Shown here: positions 1 through 7,647 of the stretch, piece by piece | How the letters are laid out: each line of letters begins with the position of its first letter | Numbering within the stretch: the stretch's first letter is position 1 | From: CAZPMO01 sp964587515 | GTDB taxonomy: Bacteria > Pseudomonadota > Alphaproteobacteria > MPNO01 | Direction of reading: 5' to 3' | DNA: 13,219 nucleotides | Assembly (NCBI GenBank): GCA_964587515.1 | Contig: CAZPMO010000136.1 | Location: 1 to 13,219 of the forward strand | Notes under the pieces: generated by a model | Database searches by the model: none | What the model was told of the DNA's origin: nothing | The model's input: only the letters and a program-made list of their open reading frames with translations | Made by a program: the position numbers and the translations under genes

Positions 1-20
1 AAAGCGATTCGCCGAAATCA

Positions 21-57
21 CCTCTCCCGCTTGCGGGAGAGGGTGGGAGGGTGAGGG
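21..57. repeat. REP-like palindromic intergenic repeat with G-rich tail
   Basis: A perfect 10-base inverted repeat (CCTCTCCCGC at 21-30 and GCGGGAGAGG at 33-42, TT between) is followed by a G-rich tail. The tail gives five GGG runs (35-37, 41-43, 45-47, 49-51, 55-57) separated by 3, 1, 1 and 3 bases, which satisfies the usual G-quadruplex pattern. From general knowledge, elements of the form CTCTCCCGCTTGCGGGAGAG plus a G-rich tail are scattered between genes in many alphaproteobacterial genomes. It ends 44 bases before the first start codon. Whether it acts as a terminator for an upstream gene, an mRNA stabiliser or only a dispersed repeat cannot be decided here. Confidence 0.7.
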
Positions 58-101
58 TTCTTGGTCGCATCGGCTGATTTCGTCTTCGCGTGGTGGCCTA
101 G

Positions 102-1742
102 ATGACCGCGCCCGTCCTGACGCTGTTGAATGCGGAAAACCTCCGGGAGTTCCACCGGCTCGGCCATTGGGGCGACGAGACGAGCTACGACATATTGCGC
201 CGCCACGCGGCCGACAGACCCGACAATTTCGCGGTGCGTGACCGGGTTCGACGGCTTACCTATGCCGAGCTGATCCAGGCGGTGGATGCCTTCGCCGGCC
301 TTCTCTCCGGGGCCGGGCTGGACCAGGGATGCCGGGTCGCGACTTGGATGCCGGATCGGATCGAAACGGTGATCGCCCTGCTGGCGTGTTCGCGCAACGG
401 TCTGGTGTGCTGTTCGTCGCCGCACCGCAATCACTCGGTGGCCGAAGTGGTGAGCATGATGGAGCGGATGCGCGCCTCGGCGTTCGTCTATCAGGCGGGG
501 TTTGGCGCCGATGCCGACGGCCGCGACATTGAAGCCGCGCTCGATCATCTGGGCTCGCTGCGCCGGATTATCCGCGTCGGGATGGTCGGTTCGGAGGATT
601 TGTTCGGCGGCGCGCTTGAGGGCGTCGAGGACGCGCCGCCGCCTTCGGGCGATCCCGACGCGGTGAGCTATCTCGCCTTTACCTCCGGGTCGACCGGCGG
701 TCCCAAGGGCGTGATGCACAGCGACAACACACAGCTTGTCACAGCCCGCGCGCTGTCGACGGACTGGCATGTCGGCTTCGGCACGGTGGTCTATTCCATG
801 AGCCCGTTCTGTCACAATCTCGGCGTCGGCACTTTTCTGACCGCGCTGTTCGGCGGGGCCGAACTGGTCATCCATGATCTGGAGCGATCCGAAAGCCTGA
901 TCGACCGGCTGGTCGAGACCGGCACGAGCTATCTGGTCGGCGTGCCGACCCATGCGATCGACCTGCTGGACGAATTGCGCGCGCGCGGAATCGACCGGTT
1001 CGAACAGATCAAGGGGTTCCGGGTATCCGGTGCGGCGGCGTCGGCCGATACCATCGCCGAACTGCTGCGCCGTGGCGTGACGCCGCAGAGCGGCTACGGC
1101 ATGACCGAAACCAACGGTCATCAATACACCAGGCCCGACGACGCCCCGGTGCTGGTGACGGAAAGCTGCGGCAAGGCCTGCGCGGGCTATGAAATTCGCA
1201 TCTTCGACGCCGACGATCCCGATGCGCTCGCGCCCATCGGCGAAATAGGCCAGATCGGCGGTCGCGGGGCCTGCCTGATGCTGGGTTATTTCGACGATCA
1301 ACTGGCGACCGAGGCGGCCTTCAACGCGCAGGGCTGGTTCATGACCGGCGATATGGGATGGATCGACGAGAATGGCTATCTGCGGATTACCGGGCGCGCC
1401 AAGGAGGTGATCATTCGCGGCGGCCACAACATCAACCCGGCGCGCATCGAGGAACTCGCCGTGAGTCACGCCGATGTGGAACGCGCCGCCGCCGTGCCGC
1501 TCGCCGATGCGCGCCTCGGCGAACGGGTCTGCCTCGCGGTGATGTACCGGCATGGCGCGCGCGCGGATGCGGGCGACATCCTCGACCATCTCGCGGCGTG
1601 TGGCCTGTCGCGTTTCGAGATGCCGGAATTCACCCTGGAGCTCGACGAGATTCCGCTGATGAGCAACGGCAAAATCGAGAAACGCGAACTCCTGAACTGG
1701 ATCCGCGACGAGACCGCGGTGCCGGTCGCGGTCGTAACGTAA
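102..1742 (+). CDS. AMP-dependent acyl-CoA synthetase (fatty or carboxylic acid-CoA ligase)
   Basis: This 546-residue protein belongs to the adenylate-forming (ANL) superfamily, which activates a carboxylic acid with ATP to an acyl-AMP and transfers it to coenzyme A in the cytoplasm. The core motifs appear in order: the P-loop-like FTSGSTGGPKG (193-203), YGMTE (332-336), the TGD ribose-binding motif (415-417), the hinge GRAKE (431-435) with RGGHNINP following, and the C-terminal SNGKIEKREL with the presumed catalytic Lys524. Length and motif order are normal for an intact enzyme. The general type is close to cyclohexanecarboxylate/medium-chain acyl-CoA ligases, but the substrate cannot be predicted. 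An in-frame TAG lies directly before the ATG at 102, so this is the furthest upstream possible start; the ribosome site (GGTGG) is weak. The MDR reductase follows after 16 bases, suggesting one transcript. Confidence 0.93.
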   Translation: MTAPVLTLLNAENLREFHRLGHWGDETSYDILRRHAADRPDNFAVRDRVRRLTYAELIQAVDAFAGLLSGAGLDQGCRVATWMPDRIETVIALLACSRNGLVCCSSPHRNHSVAEVVSMMERMRASAFVYQAGFGADADGRDIEAALDHLGSLRRIIRVGMVGSEDLFGGALEGVEDAPPPSGDPDAVSYLAFTSGSTGGPKGVMHSDNTQLVTARALSTDWHVGFGTVVYSMSPFCHNLGVGTFLTALFGGAELVIHDLERSESLIDRLVETGTSYLVGVPTHAIDLLDELRARGIDRFEQIKGFRVSGAAASADTIAELLRRGVTPQSGYGMTETNGHQYTRPDDAPVLVTESCGKACAGYEIRIFDADDPDALAPIGEIGQIGGRGACLMLGYFDDQLATEAAFNAQGWFMTGDMGWIDENGYLRITGRAKEVIIRGGHNINPARIEELAVSHADVERAAAVPLADARLGERVCLAVMYRHGARADAGDILDHLAACGLSRFEMPEFTLELDEIPLMSNGKIEKRELLNWIRDETAVPVAVVT

Positions 1743-1758
1743 AGTCGGGAAAAGTATC

Positions 1759-2751
1759 ATGCGCGCCGTTGTCGTCGACGAATACGGATCCTTCGAGGAT
1801 TTGCCGATCCGCGAGGCGCCCGATCCGGAATGCAAACCGGACGAAATCCTGATCGAGGTGCACGCGACGGCGGTGAATTATGTGGATCTGCTCCTGATCG
1901 GCGGCCGGCATCAGGCGCGTCCGGCGCTGCCGTTCATCCCGGGCAAGGGCCCGGCCGGGATTGTGCGCGAGGTCGGCGCCGCGGCCACGGGCTTCGAGGT
2001 CGGCGACCGCGTTGTCGCCATGTGCGAGCCGGGCGGCGGCTACGCCGAGCTAATCGCGGTCCCCGCCGGCCAGTGCTACTGTCTGCCGGAAACCATGCCG
2101 TTTGCCGAGGCGGCCTGCATGGCGCTGGTGTTCGATACCGCCTGGCTCTCGATCTGCGAACGGGGCCGCTACCGGGTGGGTGAGACCATTCTGGTGCTGG
2201 GGGCTTCCGGCGGGGTCGGCCTCGCCGCCGTGCAATTGGGGAAGGCGTTGGGAGCCCACGTGCTGGCGGGGATCTCGAATCCCGAAAAACGTGACCTGGT
2301 GGAGGAGGCCGGCGCGGACGCGGTCATCGATCTGGCGGCCCCCGATCTGCGCGATTCGCTCCGCGACCAGGTTTACGCCGTCACCGACGGGCGCGGTGCC
2401 GATATCGTGATCGATCCGCTGGGCGACGATATCTTCGATGCGGCCCTGCGCGCGCTGGCCTGGCGCGGGCGCCTCATCGTGATCGGCTTCGCCGCCGGGC
2501 GGATTCCCGAGATCAAGGCGAACTATGTTCTGGTGAAAAATATCGATGTTTGCGGCCTTCAGATCGCCGATTACCGCAAGCGCACGCCCGATATCATGGC
2601 GGCCTGCTTCGAGGAGCTTTTTGCGCTCTACACGGAAGGCAGGATCGGCCCGTTGCCCATGACCACCCTGCCCATGGAGAAATTCGCCGAGGCCTTGCGC
2701 GCGGTGCGCGACCGCACGGCGCGCGGCCGGATCGTCCTGTTGCAGAAGTGA
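1759..2751 (+). CDS. Zinc-free MDR family NADPH:quinone oxidoreductase-like protein
   Basis: A 330-residue medium-chain dehydrogenase/reductase. The N-terminal GroES-like half contains HATAVNYVDLLLIGG (35-49) and the glycine-rich PFIPGKGPAGIVREVG (58-73); the Rossmann half has the nucleotide-binding loop GASGGVG (148-154). The cysteine and histidine ligands of catalytic-zinc alcohol dehydrogenases are absent, which places it with quinone oxidoreductases and enoyl reductases that reduce a C=C or quinone using NADPH. Length is typical. A GGGA ribosome site precedes the ATG, 16 bases after the acyl-CoA ligase stop. The neighbouring ligase makes an enoyl-CoA or related acyl intermediate a possible substrate, but that is inference. 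Its stop codon touches the first base of the following terminator stem. Confidence 0.92.
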   Translation: MRAVVVDEYGSFEDLPIREAPDPECKPDEILIEVHATAVNYVDLLLIGGRHQARPALPFIPGKGPAGIVREVGAAATGFEVGDRVVAMCEPGGGYAELIAVPAGQCYCLPETMPFAEAACMALVFDTAWLSICERGRYRVGETILVLGASGGVGLAAVQLGKALGAHVLAGISNPEKRDLVEEAGADAVIDLAAPDLRDSLRDQVYAVTDGRGADIVIDPLGDDIFDAALRALAWRGRLIVIGFAAGRIPEIKANYVLVKNIDVCGLQIADYRKRTPDIMAACFEELFALYTEGRIGPLPMTTLPMEKFAEALRAVRDRTARGRIVLLQK

Positions 2752-2783
2752 AACGGCGGTCCCGGAGGACCGCCGTTTTCGTT
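2751..2783 (+). terminator. Rho-independent terminator, possibly bidirectional
   Basis: A perfect 12-base stem (2751-2762 with 2767-2778) closed by a CGGA tetraloop is followed by TTTCGTTTTCG. It begins at the last base of the MDR reductase stop codon, so it terminates the ligase-reductase unit. The diiron gene on the other strand ends 30 bases further on; read on the - strand, the same hairpin is followed only by a short TTT run, so action in that direction is plausible but weaker. Confidence 0.88.
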
Positions 2784-2813
2784 TTCGAGGCAGTTGCAAA
2801 GCCCGTGTCATCG

Positions 2814-3755
2814 TCAGTGCAGCGTCTCGATGGCCGCCTGGATACGCTTGCCCTGGGCTTCCGTGATCAGGCTGGTGAGCACGTCGCCGAAACGGGGGTG
2901 CTGCGCGCCCGAGTGGATGTATTGCCAGCGATACGCCTCGAGAAAGCCGGCCGCGATCGATTGCGCTTCGTCATCGTTCATGGCCCGTCCGCAATTGGCC
3001 GCAAAGTATCCGGCGTCGGCCACGGCCTGACCCTGGAGGATTTCATCGACCGCGATGACCAGTTCGATGAACTCGTCGACCGCCTGATCCCTTTCCGATG
3101 CCGTGAGCATGGCGTCGTCCCGGACCCATTCCAACTCGTCCAGGATCGCGTGCTGGCTTTCTTCTTTCCAGTGGTAGAGGAACACGTCGCGGTACAGTTC
3201 GGAGAGCGCATCATCGGCCTCGATGCTTTGCCGATAATGGAGCTGGGTGAACAGCTCGATATCCAGCGTTAACCCCAATACCGCCCATGTGCCTTTGCCG
3301 AGCACCGTGCGAGCCACGTCATCGGGATCCGCCTCGAAGCAATAGCCGGGAGGCGACACCTCTTCGATCATCGTTTCGATGCGGCGGAACAGCGCCTGGT
3401 GCTTGATCTCCTCGTCGCTGAATCGGACCAGCGCTTCCAGGGCGGTCTGATCGCCGAACCAGTGATCGCTGCTGATTTCCAGCACCTTGGCGTTTACGAA
3501 GCGCTCGGCGAGGCCGAACACGTTGGCGTAGGTGCGCCCCTGGATCTGGCTCACAAAGCGCTTTTCCGCGTCGGAAAGGGTGGTGAACAATGGGGCGAGG
3601 GACAAACCATCCGGCAGGAATTTTTCCGAACGACTGAACCCGCGGCCTCGAATGACGTCGTCTTCGATTTCCCAGCGAACCCGTTTGGACGTTTCGATAC
3701 ACCGTTGGTAACGGTTGGTTTGGGTGTCGTGGTTGGCAATATCTATCGTGTTCAT
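2814..3755 (-). CDS. Ferritin-like diiron protein, AurF-type oxygenase-like
   Basis: A 313-residue, mostly helical protein with a paired diiron signature: Glu84, Glu116-x2-His119, Glu167, His196, Glu200-x2-His203. The His-x3-Glu-x2-His arrangement at 196-203 and the order of ligands match those of AurF, the p-aminobenzoate N-oxygenase, whose dimetal site has an extra third histidine. By that analogy it would use O2 to oxidise an amine or other small substrate, but the protein is not in a recognisable antibiotic cluster and its substrate is unknown. The ATG at 3755 was chosen because AAAGGA stands 8 bases before it on the - strand; an in-frame start 37 codons further upstream lacks this and would add an arginine-rich stretch unlike the rest. 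It is transcribed alone, divergent from the molybdenum hydroxylase gene. Other helical diiron families remain possible. Confidence 0.78.
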   Translation of the reverse strand: MNTIDIANHDTQTNRYQRCIETSKRVRWEIEDDVIRGRGFSRSEKFLPDGLSLAPLFTTLSDAEKRFVSQIQGRTYANVFGLAERFVNAKVLEISSDHWFGDQTALEALVRFSDEEIKHQALFRRIETMIEEVSPPGYCFEADPDDVARTVLGKGTWAVLGLTLDIELFTQLHYRQSIEADDALSELYRDVFLYHWKEESQHAILDELEWVRDDAMLTASERDQAVDEFIELVIAVDEILQGQAVADAGYFAANCGRAMNDDEAQSIAAGFLEAYRWQYIHSGAQHPRFGDVLTSLITEAQGKRIQAAIETLH

Positions 3756-3810
3756 GGCGAATGTCCTTTCGTCTTGGCTATCTGTTTGTTCCGATATTCG
3801 TCGTCTCCGG

Positions 3811-3864
3811 CGAACGTTCGAAAGATAAGCCGACGCCATATTTTGCGTCAGACCGGCATATGCC
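3811..3864 (-). promoter_or_regulatory. Candidate promoter and palindromic operator sites for the diiron gene
   Basis: On the - strand a -35-like CTGACG (3846-3851) and -10-like TATCTT (3822-3827) are 18 bases apart, each matching four of six consensus positions. Three inverted repeats cluster here: CGAACGTTCG (3811-3820, near the predicted transcript start), GACGC/GCGTC (3832-3836 and 3845-3849), and GGCATATGCC (3855-3864). Perfect 10-base palindromes at such positions are what a dimeric repressor would bind. No regulator gene is in the window, so the binding protein is unknown. The rest of 3756-3998 shows no gene. A TTGACG (3943-3948) facing the + gene has only a 13-base spacing to TATAGC and is not a convincing promoter. 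Confidence 0.4.
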
Positions 3865-3998
3865 AAAAACGGGCCATTCGTGCCACAGTGTGACGCGACG
3901 GATCGATCAAGCCGATCCGCGCGAGCCCTTGCGTACGCTGGTTTGACGCGGGCGTTTCCGGTATAGCGGAGGACAAATCAGAGGGAGGCTCGTCCGAA

Positions 3999-6326
3999 TT
4001 GGCCACGAAAGTTCTCGGCACCGCCGCCCAGCGGCTGGAAGACCCGGCGCTGCTGCGCGGCCGGGCGTGTTTCATCGACGACATGTCGCCGCCCGGCATG
4101 GTCGAGGCGGCGTTCGTGCGCAGCCCGTTCGCCCATGCGGCCATCCGGGGCATCGACGCCGCCGCCGCGCTGGCCCATCCCGGCGTTATCGCGGTGCTCT
4201 CCCACGACGATTTGCTTCCCTATCTGATCAACGACGAAATTGTCGTCGGCCTACCCAGCCCGAGCTATCGCCAGGAGCGCAATCGCCCTGCGCTGGCGCG
4301 CGGCGAGGCGGTTTATGTGGGCGAGCCGATCGCGGTGGTGATCGCCGAGGACCGTTACGTGGCCGAGGACGCCGCCGCTCTGGTCGAAGTGAATTTCGAG
4401 CCCCTGCCGGCGGCTTCCGATTGCCGCGAGGCGCTGGCCGACGGCGCGCCGCCGGTCCACGGAGACGCCAAGCATAATCTGCTCGCCGAATTCGATATGG
4501 CCTACGGCGATGTCGACGCGGCGTTCGCGGGCGCGGCGCATGTGTTTTCGGAACAGCTCTGGATGCATCGCGGCGGCAGCCACTCGATAGAGTGCCGCGG
4601 CTGCATCGCGAGCCATGACGCGGCGCGCGATATCGTGACGCTGTGGTCCTCGACCCAGATGCCGCATTCGCTGCGCAATGTGCTGGTCGACATGACCGGG
4701 CGCGACGAGGACCGGTTCCACGTGCTGACGCCCGATATCGGCGGCGGCTTCGGCCCCAAGCTGGTGGTGTACCAGGAAGACGTCACCCTGACGCTGGCTT
4801 CCATCATCGTCGGCCGCCCGATCAAGTGGGTCGAGGACCGGCGCGAACACTTCGTCGCCACCACCCAGGAGCGCGACCAGTACTGGGAAACCGAGATCGC
4901 GGTCGATGGCGAGGGACGCGTGCAGGGCATACGGGGCGGGCTGATCCACGACCACGGCGCGTTCACCGCGCGCGGCGTGAACCTCGCCTATAACGCGGCC
5001 GAAACGGTGACGCTGGGCTACGATGTGCCGCATTACCGCATGAATGTCAGGCTGGCGTTGACCAACAAGGTGCCGGTGACCCCGGTGCGCGGCGCCGGAC
5101 ACCCCCAGGGCACGTTCGTGATGGAGCGGCTGCTTGATCGCGTCGCGCGCGAGCTTGGCCTCGACCGGGCCGAGATCCGCCGCCGCAACCTGATCCCCAC
5201 CGAACGGATGCCCTGTGAACTGCCGCTGAAGACGCGCGGCGATCTGGCGGTGACGCTCGACAGCGGCGATTACGCGAAATGCCAGGCGGCGGCGCTGGAC
5301 CGCGCCGGCTGGGACGATTTCCCGGCGCGCCAGGCCAAGGCGCGCGCCGAGGGGCGCTATCTCGGCATGGGCATGGGGAATTTCGTGAAAGGCACCGGGC
5401 GCGGCCCGTTCGAAATCGTCACCGTGCGGATCGGCGGCTCCGGCCATATCCACGTCCACACCGGCGGCACCGCGATCGGCCAGGGCACCAAAACCATGTG
5501 CGCCCAGATCGTCGCCGAGCAGCTGGGCGGCGACATGGGAAACGTGACCGTGGTGACCGGCGACACCCAGGCGACCTCGCTCGGGCTCGGCGCGGCCAAC
5601 AGCCGCCTCGCGGTGATGGCCGGCACGTCGGCCCATGTGGCGGCGATAAAGGTGCGCGAGAAGGCGCTGAAGGTCGCTTCGCACATATTGGAGGCCTCGG
5701 AAGAGGATCTCGAGATCGAGAAGGGCGAGATCCGCGTGCGCGGCGTGCCGGAAATGAAAGTCAGTCTCAGGCAGGTCGCCAAGGCCGTCGCCGGGGTTCC
5801 GGGATACACGCTGCCCGGCGGCATCGAGCCCGGCATGGAGGCCACCGAAACCGTGGTGATGGACCATATGGCGTATTCCAGCGGCACCGCCATCGCCGAG
5901 GTCGAGGTTGATATCGAGACCGGAGCGACCGAAATCCTCAACTATGTGATCGCCCATGACGCCGGCAACGTCATCAATCCGATGATGGCCGACGGTCAGA
6001 TACTGGGCGGCGCGGCCCACGGCATCGGCGATTCCCTGTTCGAATTCATGGGCTATGACGACAACGCCCAGCCGCTGACCACCAACCTCGCCGATTATCT
6101 GCTGGTCTCGGCTACCGGCATGCCGCCGGTCGATATCGTGCACGCCGGCATGCCGACGCCGCAGAACCCGCTGGGCGTGAAGGGCATCGGCGAATGCGGC
6201 GGGGTGCCGGCGCCGGCCGCCGTTATCTCCGCGATCGAGGATGCGCTGACGCCGTTCGGCGTTCATCTCGGCCGCGCGCCGGTCGCGCCGGGTGAAATCC
6301 TCGCGGCGATCCAGACGGCGGAATAA
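3999..6326 (+). CDS. Xanthine dehydrogenase family molybdopterin-binding subunit (molybdenum hydroxylase large subunit)
   Basis: At 775 residues this is a full-length large subunit of the xanthine dehydrogenase/aldehyde oxidase family, which binds the molybdenum-molybdopterin cofactor and hydroxylates its substrate with water-derived oxygen. Visible marks are the N-terminal ALLRGRACFIDD (18-28), the cofactor motif GGGFGPK (248-254), VRGAGHPQG (363-371), TAIGQGTK (491-498) and the C-terminal VKGIGECGG with the presumed catalytic Glu732. It lacks the AYRCSFR loop of form I CO dehydrogenase, so it is not CoxL in that sense. The start is TTG at 3999: GAGGGAGG lies 10 bases before it, and this gives the usual N-terminus of the family. 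The [2Fe-2S] and FAD subunits that normally complete the enzyme are not next to it. The cupin gene is coupled directly downstream. Substrate unknown. Confidence 0.93.
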   Translation: MATKVLGTAAQRLEDPALLRGRACFIDDMSPPGMVEAAFVRSPFAHAAIRGIDAAAALAHPGVIAVLSHDDLLPYLINDEIVVGLPSPSYRQERNRPALARGEAVYVGEPIAVVIAEDRYVAEDAAALVEVNFEPLPAASDCREALADGAPPVHGDAKHNLLAEFDMAYGDVDAAFAGAAHVFSEQLWMHRGGSHSIECRGCIASHDAARDIVTLWSSTQMPHSLRNVLVDMTGRDEDRFHVLTPDIGGGFGPKLVVYQEDVTLTLASIIVGRPIKWVEDRREHFVATTQERDQYWETEIAVDGEGRVQGIRGGLIHDHGAFTARGVNLAYNAAETVTLGYDVPHYRMNVRLALTNKVPVTPVRGAGHPQGTFVMERLLDRVARELGLDRAEIRRRNLIPTERMPCELPLKTRGDLAVTLDSGDYAKCQAAALDRAGWDDFPARQAKARAEGRYLGMGMGNFVKGTGRGPFEIVTVRIGGSGHIHVHTGGTAIGQGTKTMCAQIVAEQLGGDMGNVTVVTGDTQATSLGLGAANSRLAVMAGTSAHVAAIKVREKALKVASHILEASEEDLEIEKGEIRVRGVPEMKVSLRQVAKAVAGVPGYTLPGGIEPGMEATETVVMDHMAYSSGTAIAEVEVDIETGATEILNYVIAHDAGNVINPMMADGQILGGAAHGIGDSLFEFMGYDDNAQPLTTNLADYLLVSATGMPPVDIVHAGMPTPQNPLGVKGIGECGGVPAPAAVISAIEDALTPFGVHLGRAPVAPGEILAAIQTAE

Positions 6327-6328
6327 TC

Positions 6329-6868
6329 ATGCTGAGACCGATCCGGCGCGTTGTTACCGGCCATGATGCGAACGGCAAGGCCGTGGTTCTCTTCGACGGC
6401 CCGGCCCCCAACATCGTGACCTCGGCACACCGCCCGGGCGGGCGCACCAATATCTGGCGCACCGATTCCGCGCCGGCCAATTACGGCGGCGACGTGGACG
6501 AGGCCGCCGCCGATGTGGCGTTCACGCTGGAACCGCCGTCCCACGGCGTCAATTTCCGAATTTCCGAATACCCGCCCGAGCCGCCCGAGGCGACCGCCGA
6601 GATCGACGGCAAGCGCGCCTTCGCCGAGGTTGGCGCGGCGCACCGCATCATCGACGGCGCGCGCCATCCCCTGATGCACAAGACCGAAACCGTCGATTAC
6701 GCCATCGTGCTGGAAGGCGAGATCGTGCTGCTGCTCGACGACGACGACGTTCCCCTGAAAGCGGGCGACGTGGTCATCCAGCGCGGCACCAACCATTGCT
6801 GGGTCAACCGCTCCGACAAGCCCTGCCGCATGGCGTACATCCTGATCGACGGCGCCGACACCACGTAA
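6329..6868 (+). CDS. Cupin domain-containing protein
   Basis: A 179-residue protein with a C-terminal cupin barrel. The first cupin motif is recognisable around MHKTETVDYAIVLEGEI (116-132), with His117, Asp123 and Gly130; Thr119 stands where the second histidine of the classic HxH would be. The second motif is GDVVIQRGTNHCWVN (146-160), with His156 and Asn160. A metal site is therefore possible but not canonical. The first 80 residues have no recognised domain. It starts 2 bases after the molybdenum hydroxylase stop, so the two are probably co-translated and act on related compounds. Cupins of this type are often found beside catabolic genes, but whether this one is an enzyme, a binding protein or an accessory factor is unknown. 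Confidence 0.85.
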   Translation: MLRPIRRVVTGHDANGKAVVLFDGPAPNIVTSAHRPGGRTNIWRTDSAPANYGGDVDEAAADVAFTLEPPSHGVNFRISEYPPEPPEATAEIDGKRAFAEVGAAHRIIDGARHPLMHKTETVDYAIVLEGEIVLLLDDDDVPLKAGDVVIQRGTNHCWVNRSDKPCRMAYILIDGADTT

Positions 6869-6885
6869 TAACGAATTTTCGAGAG

Positions 6886-7644
6886 TCAGATCGTCACGTG
6901 CCAGGCGCCGTTAACGTGCATGGTCTGGCCGCTGATGAAACGCGCGCCCGGGCCGCACAGGAAACGCACCAGGGCGGCGACCTCCTCGGGCTCGCCGGGC
7001 CGGTTCATGGGGATCGGCCGGCGCGCATAGTGGGGCGGAATAGTACCCCCGCTGCGGTCGGTGTTGATCAACGCCGGCACCACGCAGTTCACCGTGATGC
7101 CGTCGCCGGCAAGCTCGGGCGCCAGCGCGCCGGTCATGCCGCACAACCCCGCCTTGGCGGCCGCGACGTGGGCGCGTTCCGGGAAACCCGCGTGGCTCGC
7201 TACCCCGCCGATATTGACGATCGCCGCTTCGCCGCTCGCCGTCAGATGGGGCAACGCCGCCCGGCTGCACAGGAACGCCGCGTTGAGCGTGCTGGCGATC
7301 ACCGACTGCCACAGTTCGAACGGCATGTCGGAAAGCCGACTTTCGCCGCGCGCCGAAACGTTGTTGACCAGAAAATCGAGCCGGCCGAAGGCCTCGACGG
7401 CGGCCTTGACCAGCGCTTCCGCCTGTTCGGGAACCGTCACGTCGGCCATGAAGACGGCGGCCTCGCCGCCGCGCGATTTGATTTCCGCCGCCACCTCCTC
7501 GGCCTCGGTCTTGGAGGCGCGGGCGTTGATCATCACCGCCGCGCCGCCGGCGGCAAGATCCAGCGCGATCGCGCGACCGATATTGCGCGCGCTGCCGGTG
7601 ACCACCGCCGCGCGTCCGGCGAGCTCGGTAGCCCCTTCCGCCAT
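6886..7644 (-). CDS. SDR family protein with non-canonical active site
   Basis: A 252-residue short-chain dehydrogenase/reductase fold: cofactor motif TGSARNIGRAIA (16-27), MADVT (66-70), NNVS (94-97) in place of NNAG, and active-site Asn121 (LNAAF). The catalytic Lys is Lys164. The Tyr that should sit four residues before it is Val160, with His159 beside it, and the Ser expected 13 residues earlier is Gly147. The protein therefore keeps Asn and Lys but lacks Ser and Tyr of the usual tetrad. It may be a binding protein, use another residue, or catalyse a reaction other than ordinary NAD(P)H-dependent carbonyl reduction. The frame is intact and the rest is well conserved, so it is not an obvious pseudogene. 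It follows the flavin monooxygenase gene by 3 bases and is last in the - strand cluster; its end is 17 bases from the convergent cupin gene. Confidence 0.88.
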   Translation of the reverse strand: MAEGATELAGRAAVVTGSARNIGRAIALDLAAGGAAVMINARASKTEAEEVAAEIKSRGGEAAVFMADVTVPEQAEALVKAAVEAFGRLDFLVNNVSARGESRLSDMPFELWQSVIASTLNAAFLCSRAALPHLTASGEAAIVNIGGVASHAGFPERAHVAAAKAGLCGMTGALAPELAGDGITVNCVVPALINTDRSGGTIPPHYARRPIPMNRPGEPEEVAALVRFLCGPGARFISGQTMHVNGAWHVTI

Positions 7645-7647
7645 GAT

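Noticed and set aside
18..1835. 605-codon open frame on the - strand across the acyl-CoA ligase gene
   Set aside because: It is an antisense shadow in GC-rich coding sequence. The + frame has all motifs of an adenylate-forming enzyme, and this frame runs through the palindromic repeat, producing a low-complexity tail.
3756..3866. Longer N-terminus for the diiron protein
   Set aside because: The extra 37 residues include the promoter-like palindromic region and an Arg run, and the good ribosome site is placed for the ATG at 3755.
3943..3967. Promoter TTGACG plus TATAGC for the molybdenum hydroxylase gene
   Set aside because: The spacing is only 13 bases, well below the 16-18 needed for a typical sigma-70 promoter.
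4251..6266. 671-codon open frame on the - strand opposite the molybdenum hydroxylase
   Set aside because: The translation is rich in His, Arg, Ala and Gly with no domain, whereas the + frame is a complete family member.
3999..6326. Form I carbon monoxide dehydrogenase large subunit (coxL)
   Set aside because: The AYRCSFR active-site loop is absent; the equivalent segment reads VRGAGHPQG, and the Fe-S and FAD subunit genes are not adjacent.
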